From: an uncultured Archangium sp.
Lineage (GTDB): Bacteria; Myxococcota; Myxococcia; Myxococcales; Myxococcaceae
Direction: 5' to 3'
Length of the DNA stretch: 12,297 nucleotides
Assembly: GCA_946479335.1 (NCBI GenBank)
Contig: CAMLFP010000147.1
Span: 1 to 12,297 of the forward strand
The translations under genes were made by a program, and so were the position numbers. Positions 1 through 6,361 of the stretch are shown here, piece after piece. The notes under the pieces are model-generated. The model was given only the letters and a program-made list of their open reading frames with translations, had not been told where the DNA came from and ran no database searches. Position 1 is the stretch's first letter. Each line of letters begins with the position of its first letter.

Positions 1-629
1 ATGAGTCCACGAAGCCGCGCGTGGTCGAGCTTCGTGTCATCGACCTTCACCGGCGGCAACGTCGGGTGCGCGAACACGTTGTACGCGGCGAGGTCGCGCG
101 TCGACTTCGGGTAGCGCGGCAGCGGCGGCAGCTTCTCGCCCACGCGCACCTTTCGTTTCGCGCCGGCCCATTCGCGGCTGATGAACAGGCGCCGCACCAG
201 CTCCTCCTGCCGCGCGGAGCCCATCGAGAACGAGCCGCGGCAGAACGAGCTCCCGCACAGGCACGGGTGCCAGTCTTCGCCCGCCTCCGGCTGCGTCATC
301 CAGTAGTCGAACGAGAGCTCCTCGCCCTTGAACACCCGCCGCGTCGTCGACAGCAGCACGTGCCCGCGAAACGGGAAGATGCCGGCGTTCGGCTCGCACG
401 AGTGGTTCACCACGTGCACGCCTTCGGTGTGCTTCGGCCGCTCCGGGTACACCCAGCGGTAGAGCGACAACATCATCGCGTAGAGCGCGTCGACGCCTTC
501 GTCGCGCGGCACATCGACGATGCCGAGGTAGTCGCCGATGACGTACCCGGCGGGGAGTTCACGGCGGGCAAAGACTCCGCGACCCCAGCGGGTCTTGCGG
601 ACAACGAAGGCGTCTGGTTCGAGAAACAT
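1..629 (-). CDS. SET-domain protein lysine methyltransferase-like, 3' end cut by window edge
   Basis: The gene reads leftward from an ATG at 629 and is still open at base 1, giving 209 visible residues. The SET hallmarks are clear. An N-terminal segment RGVFARRELPAG (residues 17-28) and GDYLG (32-36) match the SET N-flank. NHSCEPN (75-81) is the SAM/pseudoknot motif. GEELSFDY (102-109) holds the second pseudoknot segment with the catalytic-type Tyr. CLCGSSFCRG (123-132) is a post-SET CxCx4C that, with the Cys of NHSC, would bind zinc in the usual SET fold. In this family SAM methylates lysine side chains on proteins; the substrate here is unknown. Roughly 75 residues beyond the post-SET motif are visible and unrecognised. 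The start is chosen because the ATG leads directly into the domain; it lies 37 bases from the divergent neighbour. The protein is probably cytoplasmic, with no signal or membrane segment seen. Confidence 0.88.
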   Translation of the reverse strand, partial: MFLEPDAFVVRKTRWGRGVFARRELPAGYVIGDYLGIVDVPRDEGVDALYAMMLSLYRWVYPERPKHTEGVHVVNHSCEPNAGIFPFRGHVLLSTTRRVFKGEELSFDYWMTQPEAGEDWHPCLCGSSFCRGSFSMGSARQEELVRRLFISREWAGAKRKVRVGEKLPPLPRYPKSTRDLAAYNVFAHPTLPPVKVDDTKLDHARLRGL

Positions 630-657
630 AGGTGCGGCTGCGGCGCGCGTTGTACAC

Positions 658-661
658 GGAG
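658..661 (+). promoter_or_regulatory. Ribosome binding site deciding the start at 667
   Basis: GGAG lies five bases before the ATG at 667. The open frame extends upstream to 538, but that part overlaps the divergent SET gene and has no other credible start or Shine-Dalgarno. This site therefore supports 667 as the true start. Confidence 0.6.
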
Positions 662-666
662 TCTGC

Positions 667-2934
667 ATGGTGCTGACGGGTTGGTTGATGGTGGTGACGC
701 TGGCGAACCCCTTGCCGCCGGTGGCACCGCCCCCTGCGTGGGTCGAGCGCGTGGAGCTCCCGGCAGACGGCGGGGTCGGCGACGGCGAATCACGGCTGTT
801 GCTGCGTGACGTGCAGGTGCGCGCGGCGAAGACGGTGGAGGTCTACCGGCACGACGCGTGGAAGGTGCTCACCGTGGGCGGCGTCGAGTCGCTCGCCCAC
901 CGGTCGCTGGAGTGGGACCCCACCTGGTCGAAGCTGACGTTGCACGGCTTCTGGGTGTGGCGCGACGGCAGGCGGCGCGACGCGTGGCACCCCGAAGACG
1001 CGCACGTGGTGCAGCGCGAGGCCGAGCGCACCGAGAGCCTCTACGACGGCCGCCTCGCGTTGGAGGTGGAGCTGCGCGACGTGCGCCCGGGCGACATCAT
1101 CGAGGTGGCCAGCACCATCACCGGCGAGAACCCGGTCTTCGACGGCCACTTCGACTGGAGCGCCGCGCCGGTGTGGAGCGAGGCCATCGACCACTCGCGG
1201 TTGCGCCTCGTGTGGCAGCGGCCGCGCCCGCTCAAGCTGAAGTCCTTCGGCGGCCTCGCGTTCCCCGAGCTCACCAACGAGGGCGGCGCCAGCGTCTACC
1301 GGTGGGACCTCCACGACCTGAAGCCGTTCGAGTTCGAGACCAACGTGCCCGATGACGTGGTGCAGGGCGCGTGGGTCACCTTCTCTGACTGGAGCGACTG
1401 GCACGACGTCGCGGCGTGGGCCGCCAGGCTGTTCAACGTGCCGGCGAAGGGCGCGCGCTTCGACGAGGCGGTGCAGCGCTTCCGGGCGCTCCCCGACGAG
1501 GGCCGCGCCGAGTCCATCGTGCGCTTCGTGCTAGACGACATCCGCTACTTGGGCGTGGAGCTGGGCGCGCACAGCCACCAGCCCCATGCGCCGGAGTGGG
1601 TGTTGGAGCGCGGGTTCGGCGACTGCAAGGACACGGCGCTGTTGCTGGTGTCGCTGCTGCGCGCGACGGGCCTTCGCGCGGAGCCGGCGCTGGTCGACAG
1701 CGAGGCGGGCCTCTTCCTGCCGCAGGCGGCGCCGAGCAGCGACGCCTTCAACCATGCCATCGCGCGGGTCGAGGTGCCGGGCGGAGGGACGCGCTTCATC
1801 GACGGCACGCGCACGCTGCAGCGCGGTCGGCTCGCGCAGTTCAGCAACCCGGCGTTCCATTGGGCGCTGGTGGTGAGCGAGCAGACGGCCGCGCTCGAGC
1901 CCATTCCGCTGGAGCTCCCGGTGACGCCCACCTTCGAGGTGGAGCAGGTCTGGACCACGCTGCCCGGCGGCCGCGTCGCGCTGCGCTTCACCACCGTCGC
2001 CCGCGGAGACAGCGCGCCCTGGTTGCGCCGCTACCTCTCCGACCACCCGCGCGACGAGCTGGTGAAGCGCAAGCGGGAAGACCACGAGCGGGACCTCCAC
2101 GAGAAGGTGACCCCGAAGGCGCTGAGCTGGAGCGATGACGAGGCCGCCAACGAGGTGACGGTGCGCGAGGAGTATGAGCTCGAGGCCTTCTGGAAGGACG
2201 GGCGGCGTTCGCTGGAGGTCTTCGACCTCTCCGACGACCTCACCAGGCTCAACGAGCAACACCGCGCCCGCGCGTTCGCGCTGCCGTACCCGGTGCACAC
2301 CCGGGAGACGCTCCGCTGGGAAGACGACGAGCCGTTCGGGTCGCAGTTCGTCTCGGGAGACGCGTCGGTGCGGCACGACACCTTCGAGCTGGGGTTCGTG
2401 CGCGCGGTCTCGGGCAAAACCCTGACCCTCACGTGGGACTACAAGACGCTCAAGGACCGCGTCGAGCCCGCGCAGGTCGAGAGCTACCGCGCGGCGTACA
2501 CCCGCGCGTGGGACGCGTTGAGCTACGGCGTGAAGTGGAGCGGAGGCAGCCGGGCCGAGCCGAAGCCGGAGGCGCCGCCCTGGTTCTTCGCGGCGCTGGT
2601 GCTCACCGGCCTCGGCATCTTCGCGCTGGTGGTCCTGGTGCAGCGCAGCGGCGAGTACGCCAGCACCGCGAGGTCGCGCTGGCGCACGTGGCGCTTCAGG
2701 CAGCGCGGCGTGGGGGCGCGCGGTGAGTTCGCGTCAGCGCCCGCGCGCGTGGCGTCGGTGCAGGACGGCTTCAAGTTGTTCTCCGGCGTGAAGTGCCCGC
2801 GCGGTCACCTCTGGCCAACGCCGGAGCTGGTGGACACGGTGCGTCTGGGTGAACTGCGCGTGCAGGTGCTGCGGCGCACGTGCGCGGCGTGCGGCGCCGC
2901 CGAACACCGCTACCTCGACGTGCCCCCGACGTAG
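667..2934 (+). CDS. DUF3857/transglutaminase-like membrane protein with C-terminal Cys/His motif
   Basis: The protein has 755 residues. A hydrophobic N-terminus (about residues 2-20, weak in positive charge) followed by a Pro-rich stretch looks like a signal or anchor. About residues 50-290 resemble the DUF3857 beta-rich domain that commonly precedes bacterial transglutaminase-like domains. The transglutaminase core shows the Cys-His-Asp triad: GDCKD with Cys320, FNHAI with His363, and FIDGT with Asp379. One strong membrane segment lies at residues 639-658 (starting WFFAALVLTG). The final 100 residues carry CPRGH (Cys710, His714) and CAAC (Cys739, Cys742), which could form a small zinc site. 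The predicted topology is a periplasmic catalytic part and a cytoplasmic tail. The family includes peptidases and cross-linking enzymes; the activity here is unknown. A 59-base gap separates it from the PDZ gene downstream. Confidence 0.85.
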   Translation: MVLTGWLMVVTLANPLPPVAPPPAWVERVELPADGGVGDGESRLLLRDVQVRAAKTVEVYRHDAWKVLTVGGVESLAHRSLEWDPTWSKLTLHGFWVWRDGRRRDAWHPEDAHVVQREAERTESLYDGRLALEVELRDVRPGDIIEVASTITGENPVFDGHFDWSAAPVWSEAIDHSRLRLVWQRPRPLKLKSFGGLAFPELTNEGGASVYRWDLHDLKPFEFETNVPDDVVQGAWVTFSDWSDWHDVAAWAARLFNVPAKGARFDEAVQRFRALPDEGRAESIVRFVLDDIRYLGVELGAHSHQPHAPEWVLERGFGDCKDTALLLVSLLRATGLRAEPALVDSEAGLFLPQAAPSSDAFNHAIARVEVPGGGTRFIDGTRTLQRGRLAQFSNPAFHWALVVSEQTAALEPIPLELPVTPTFEVEQVWTTLPGGRVALRFTTVARGDSAPWLRRYLSDHPRDELVKRKREDHERDLHEKVTPKALSWSDDEAANEVTVREEYELEAFWKDGRRSLEVFDLSDDLTRLNEQHRARAFALPYPVHTRETLRWEDDEPFGSQFVSGDASVRHDTFELGFVRAVSGKTLTLTWDYKTLKDRVEPAQVESYRAAYTRAWDALSYGVKWSGGSRAEPKPEAPPWFFAALVLTGLGIFALVVLVQRSGEYASTARSRWRTWRFRQRGVGARGEFASAPARVASVQDGFKLFSGVKCPRGHLWPTPELVDTVRLGELRVQVLRRTCAACGAAEHRYLDVPPT

Positions 2935-2993
2935 CGCGGCCGGCGTTCGCCCCGCTTCCCGGCGCGCAGTACGCTTCGCCAGCGGAGCGACCC

Positions 2994-3335
2994 ATGACCA
3001 AGGACGAATTCGAACGCCTCGCCGCCACGCTCGGTGGGCTGTGTCTCCTCGGGTGTCTGCGCGGCAGCCCGGCCGAGCGCGCCGGGCTTCGCTATGGCGA
3101 CGTGGTGCTGGAGGTGAATGGGCAGCGCACGCCGAACTGGGTCTCGTACATCGAGGCCATCCGCGTGCGGCGGCCGGTGATGACGGTGCGCTTCTTCCGC
3201 GACGGCACCGAGCACCTCGCGGAGCTCCAGCTGCCGCCGGAGACGTCGCCGGCGTCACCCCAGGAGCTGCTGCACGAGCTCGCGCGGAACTTCATCGTGC
3301 CCGGCGACGACGACGACGAGCCGCTGCTCAACTGA
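2994..3335 (+). CDS. Small stand-alone PDZ-domain protein
   Basis: The protein has 113 residues and starts at an ATG preceded by GGAG with six bases of spacing; the frame is open further upstream but lacks a better start. The PDZ core is recognisable. It has a carboxylate-loop-like GGLCLLG (14-20) followed by GSPAERAGLRYGDVVLEVNGQ-type sequence (25-44), the typical helix/strand block of HtrA-type PDZ domains. The helix around WVSYIEAIRVRR and the strand PVMTVRFFRDG complete the fold. No protease domain, signal peptide or membrane segment is present, so it is likely a cytoplasmic peptide-binding adaptor. The C-terminus is acidic (GDDDDE, 104-109). It is co-directional with the transglutaminase-like gene and may be co-transcribed. 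Its stop lies only six bases from that of the convergent GTPase gene, and I see no hairpin terminator between them. Confidence 0.8.
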   Translation: MTKDEFERLAATLGGLCLLGCLRGSPAERAGLRYGDVVLEVNGQRTPNWVSYIEAIRVRRPVMTVRFFRDGTEHLAELQLPPETSPASPQELLHELARNFIVPGDDDDEPLLN

Positions 3336-3341
3336 AGCGCC

Positions 3342-4694
3342 TCACTCCACGCGGTCGCGCAGCGGGTGGCGCTCGCCCAGCTCCGTCACCACCATCGACT
3401 GCAGTTGCTGCACGAGCCGCGCGCGGCGGTCGGTGGGCAGCGGTGCGCGCGCGCGGTCGGGCTCCGGCACGAGGCTGATGAAGCTGGCCGTGCCCTCGTG
3501 CGCGCCGACCGTCTCCAGCGTGCAGGGGAGCTCGTAGGGCGCCTGTGCCCAGCGCTGCGCGGCGTGCGCGCACAGCTGCGCGGCCTTCGAGAGGTGCGTG
3601 CTGAGGTGCGCGGCGTCGCGGTTGCGCAGCGTGTCTGTCACGCGCGCCCACAGCGAGGGCTCGCTGCGCACCACCTGCCAGAGCCGGTACTCACCGTCGC
3701 CCGTCTCGCACAGCGCGATGCAGCGGCCGGGCGAAAGCCAGTCAGCCAGCGAGGTGTGCATCTGCGCCCAGCGGATGAGCGCCGCCCGCGCGTCGGTGCT
3801 GTCTGCGAAGAGCGACAGTGGCGAAGAATGAAAGCGCCAGCCGTGGTCGGTGTCGGCGAGCCACTCCGACGGCGTCACCTCGCGCGGGCCGTCGCGCAGC
3901 CCGGCGCACGCCTCCTGCAACAGGATGCGCCCGTTGATGGCGGGCCAGATGAAGCCGCTGGGCACGCCGGTGTCGGGCAGCCGCGGCGCCGAGCCCTTGG
4001 GGTTGAGCGGCGGTGGCTTCGGTTGCGCCCAGGTCTCGAAGGCCGTCGGGTCGAGCGGCAGCACGCGCAGCTGGTTGAGCAGCGCCTCCGCTGACTCGTC
4101 GCGCTCGTCGAGGCGGCCGAGCTGCCCGCGCCGTTGTTGTTCGCGCACGCGGTCGAGCGCCAGGCGCACCGCGAAGACGAAGGCCTCGCGCGTTCCTTCT
4201 CCCTGCGACGCGACCGACTCCACGACGGCGAGGCCGTGTGTGCGACGCAGCCGGTCCAACGGGGCGGCGTCGGGGAGGTCGCGCTTGTTGGCCTGCAGCA
4301 CCACGCCGGGTCGCGGCGCGTCAGCACCCGACAGCGTCTGCAGCAATTCGTCGAGGTGGCGCGTGCTCTCGGCGATGCCGTCGCGCGAGGTGTCGGCGAC
4401 GAAGACCACCGCGTCGGCGGTGTCGAGCAGCAGCTTGCGGCGCGGCGCCAGCGCGCGTTGCCCGGGCACGCTGATGATCTGACAGCGGATCTCCCGGCCC
4501 TCGAAGCGGCCGCCCACGTACTCGAGCCAGTCAAAGTACACGGTGCGGCCGCCCGACTCCTCGGGAGTGACCACCTGCCCCTGCCCCAGGCGCTGCGCGA
4601 GGGCGCGCAGCGTCGTCGTTTTCCCCGCGGTGGGTGGCCCGTCGTAGACGATGCGCACCACCACCGCGTCGCTCTGACGGTCGAGCGTCGCCAC
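3342..4694 (-). CDS. MglA-like small GTPase with a ~200-residue unrecognised C-terminal extension
   Basis: The protein has 450 residues. Residues 10-187 match the MglA branch of Ras-like GTPases. The P-loop is GPPTAGKT (19-26), followed by switch I RTVYFDWL (50-57) and SVPGQR (75-80) in place of the classical DxxG. The guanine-specificity motif NKRD is at 136-139 and a G5-like ASQGEG at 162-167. Arg50 and Gln79 keep the 29-residue spacing of the Arg53/Gln82 pair that I recall as catalytic in MglA, so hydrolysis is plausible. Residues 188-240 are a charged then Pro-rich linker. Residues 245-450 form a domain I do not recognise, with PSGFIWPAINGR (245-256). Canonical MglA is about 195 residues, so this one is more than twice as long. 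The start is GTG, six bases after the upstream Roadblock stop, with a weak Shine-Dalgarno. It is the last gene of the operon and likely the effector of the module. Confidence 0.85.
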   Translation of the reverse strand: MATLDRQSDAVVVRIVYDGPPTAGKTTTLRALAQRLGQGQVVTPEESGGRTVYFDWLEYVGGRFEGREIRCQIISVPGQRALAPRRKLLLDTADAVVFVADTSRDGIAESTRHLDELLQTLSGADAPRPGVVLQANKRDLPDAAPLDRLRRTHGLAVVESVASQGEGTREAFVFAVRLALDRVREQQRRGQLGRLDERDESAEALLNQLRVLPLDPTAFETWAQPKPPPLNPKGSAPRLPDTGVPSGFIWPAINGRILLQEACAGLRDGPREVTPSEWLADTDHGWRFHSSPLSLFADSTDARAALIRWAQMHTSLADWLSPGRCIALCETGDGEYRLWQVVRSEPSLWARVTDTLRNRDAAHLSTHLSKAAQLCAHAAQRWAQAPYELPCTLETVGAHEGTASFISLVPEPDRARAPLPTDRRARLVQQLQSMVVTELGERHPLRDRVE

Positions 4695-4700
4695 GGCGCG

Positions 4701-5069
4701 CTACACCAGGGTGGCCGCGTTCTTGTTCACCGCCGTGCGCACGATGGCGATGTTCGAGTTGGCGCGCTCGGCTGCGAGGTAGATGAAGGTGCCGGGCGTC
4801 ACCAGCTTGATGACGTGGATCTGGTCGCCCAGCGTGATGAGCATGTCCTCGAGGCTGCTCTTGATGTTGAGCGCCTTCATGATCTTCAACTTCTGCTTCA
4901 CCATCTCGGAGTTGTAGGCGCTGGCCGCCGCGAGGTCGAAGTCGGGGCGCCCCGACTTGAGGCCCAGCGTCATCCCCGAATCGAGGTCGACCAGGGAGGC
5001 CGCGATGAAGCCGGGGATGTCGGCCGCCATCTTCTCGAAGGTCTCGACGATCTGCTTTTCCGTAGGCAT
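4701..5069 (-). CDS. Roadblock/LC7 domain protein (second copy)
   Basis: The protein has 122 residues, a single Roadblock/LC7 domain of usual length for MglB-type proteins. An N-terminal helix (residues 2-18) leads into FIAASLVDLDSGMTLG (21-36), the first two strands. The family-like block KIMKALNIKSSLEDMLITLG follows at 62-81. The ending IYLAAERANSNIAIVR (96-111) matches the last strand and helix. Roadblock proteins dimerise and regulate small GTPases; MglB acts as the GAP of MglA in myxobacteria. Its place immediately before the MglA-like gene (six bases) makes it the leading candidate for a direct GTPase partner. It starts at ATG 5069 with a weak purine-rich stretch upstream, 28 bases after the preceding Roadblock gene. 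Its C-terminal tail (NKNAATLV) differs from the VEKDLTV/VERDIVV tails of the other two copies. Confidence 0.9.
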   Translation of the reverse strand: MPTEKQIVETFEKMAADIPGFIAASLVDLDSGMTLGLKSGRPDFDLAAASAYNSEMVKQKLKIMKALNIKSSLEDMLITLGDQIHVIKLVTPGTFIYLAAERANSNIAIVRTAVNKNAATLV

Positions 5070-5097
5070 GGGTTGCTCGCTCTCGTGAGGGGTGGGG

Positions 5098-5460
5098 TCA
5101 GACCGTGAGATCCTTCTCGACGCTGGCGAGGCTGTGCCGCGCCATCGCCAGGTTCGACTTCGACTTGTCGAGCGCGAGGTAGATGAAGAGCGCGTCGTTC
5201 GAGCCCAGCGGGCGGATCAGGTGGTACTGCTTGCCGAGGGTGATCAGGATGTCTTCGATCTGATCATTCAGGTTCAGCGCCTTCATCGTCTTGCGCTTGG
5301 CGCGCACCACCTCGGTGTTGCCGGCGGCCGCGACCTCGAGGTTGAGGGCGCCTCCGCCCGTGGCGGCCAACATCATGCCGCTGTTCGAGTCGACGATGCA
5401 GGCGCCGACGCAGCCATCGATTTCCATCAGCTTGGGGAGCGCTTCCTTGGGGGTGGTCAT
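5098..5460 (-). CDS. Roadblock/LC7 domain protein (first copy)
   Basis: The protein has 120 residues forming one Roadblock/LC7 domain. The opening is GCVGACIVDSNSGMMLA (16-32), the central block KTMKALNLNDQIEDILITLG (57-76), then KQYHLIRPL (77-85), with the last strand and helix LFIYLALDKSKSNLAMAR (91-108). The open frame continues upstream of 5460, but ATG 5460 has a strong AGGAG at eight bases, which fixes the start. It is closer to the Roadblock part of the REC-PATAN-Roadblock fusion (shared NLAMAR and VE[KR]D[LI] ending) than to the next gene. The role is probably MglB-like GTPase regulation or scaffolding, as a homodimer or mixed dimer with its neighbours. It lies 37 bases after the PATAN-like gene and 28 before the second Roadblock gene. 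Confidence 0.9.
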   Translation of the reverse strand: MTTPKEALPKLMEIDGCVGACIVDSNSGMMLAATGGGALNLEVAAAGNTEVVRAKRKTMKALNLNDQIEDILITLGKQYHLIRPLGSNDALFIYLALDKSKSNLAMARHSLASVEKDLTV

Positions 5461-5468
5461 GGGTACTT

Positions 5469-5473
5469 CTCCT
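5469..5473 (-). promoter_or_regulatory. Ribosome binding site for the first Roadblock gene
   Basis: On the minus strand AGGAG lies eight bases before ATG 5460. It is the clearest Shine-Dalgarno in the operon and rules out the longer upstream frame (to 5523). It may give this gene higher translation than its neighbours. Confidence 0.65.
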
Positions 5474-5497
5474 GTGGGTGCTGCGGGGTGAAGGCCG

Positions 5498-6361
5498 TCA
5501 GACGGCGACGACCTGGTGTTCAACGAGGGGCACGCTGCTCTGCACGGCCGAACTCCAACCGTGCCGGTGAAGGGTGCGCATCAGCGCCGAGAAGTCGTCG
5601 CGGTCGTGGCAGCGCACGAGGAAGTTGAGGGCCGCGTCGGTCCACCCGACCCACACGCCGCCGTGGCTGTCGCGCGTGAACTTCAGCGTCGAGGGCGTGA
5701 CCGAGTCGGCCAGCGTCAACGCGGCCCACGCGCCGGCGCAGCGCAGGGCGCGCAGCGAGGTGGGGTGCTCCTGCGGCAGCGCGCAGCCCAGCAGCGCGGC
5801 GCCCGGCCCGTCAAAGACCGCCGAGCTGCGGGGGCCCGCCAGCTCCACCAGCCGCGCGCACGCGGTGGCGACCTTGCCGGGCTGCGCGACGGTGCTCGCG
5901 TAGGTCAGCAGCTCCACGGGGAGGAACGTGAAGCTCGACTGGTAGCCGCGCGCGCGGTGCGGCACCCAGCGCGGCAGCTCGGTCCACGATGAGCCGGCGG
6001 CGAGCGACTCGGCGGTGTGGTGCAGCAGCGCCGCGCGCAGCGCCTCGGAGCTGATGCGGCCGCGCTCCACCAGCACCTCGCCCATCGGCCGCCCCTGCTG
6101 CCGGCACTCCACGAAGAGGCGCTCGGCCTCGGGCCCGTCGAGCGGCGGCGTGCACGACTCACGCAGCAGTGACGTCAGGCGCCGCTGCAGCCCCGCCGCC
6201 GCCGCCCAGCACACGCGGCCGCGCTCCACCAGCACCACGCCCGAGAGCTTCGCCTCCGGGCCGAAGGCCAGCGCGCCGGTGGCGTCGTTGGGCAACCCCT
6301 CGAGCTCGGCGAGCACGCGCAGCACGTTGTCGGGCCCGGAGGGCGTCGCCAGCTCGCTCAT
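5498..6361 (-). CDS. PATAN/DUF4388-like protein with a possible divergent Roadblock C-terminal half
   Basis: The protein has 287 residues. The N-terminal half resembles DUF4388/PATAN: GALAFGPEAKLSGVVLVERG (29-48) is the paired-strand signature, then GRVCWA (48-53). GRPMGEVLVERGRISSEALRAAL (90-112) resembles the helical part that follows it in related proteins. Residues about 165-268 could be a diverged Roadblock fold: SSAVFDGPGAALLG (179-192), a helical stretch, then SVTPSTLKFTRDSHGGVWVGW (220-240), LNFLVRCHDRDDF (246-258) and a final helix. This second assignment is from pattern only. The start ATG overlaps the stop of the REC fusion gene (ATGA), so translation is probably coupled and the two products are likely made together. 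It has no catalytic motif or membrane segment. I infer a role as adaptor or dimerisation partner in the GTPase module. Confidence 0.7.
   Translation of the reverse strand: MSELATPSGPDNVLRVLAELEGLPNDATGALAFGPEAKLSGVVLVERGRVCWAAAAGLQRRLTSLLRESCTPPLDGPEAERLFVECRQQGRPMGEVLVERGRISSEALRAALLHHTAESLAAGSSWTELPRWVPHRARGYQSSFTFLPVELLTYASTVAQPGKVATACARLVELAGPRSSAVFDGPGAALLGCALPQEHPTSLRALRCAGAWAALTLADSVTPSTLKFTRDSHGGVWVGWTDAALNFLVRCHDRDDFSALMRTLHRHGWSSAVQSSVPLVEHQVVAV

Noticed and set aside
538..666. Longer N-terminus for the transglutaminase-like protein
   Set aside because: It would overlap the divergent SET gene, and ATG 667 has a GGAG and begins the hydrophobic segment.
21..809. Plus-strand open frame over the left edge
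   Set aside because: The opposite strand encodes complete SET motifs; this frame is Arg/His-rich and overlaps the start of the transglutaminase-like gene in another frame.
3333..3344. Bidirectional terminator between the convergent PDZ and GTPase genes
   Set aside because: Only six bases separate the stop codons and I see no stem-loop with a T-run.
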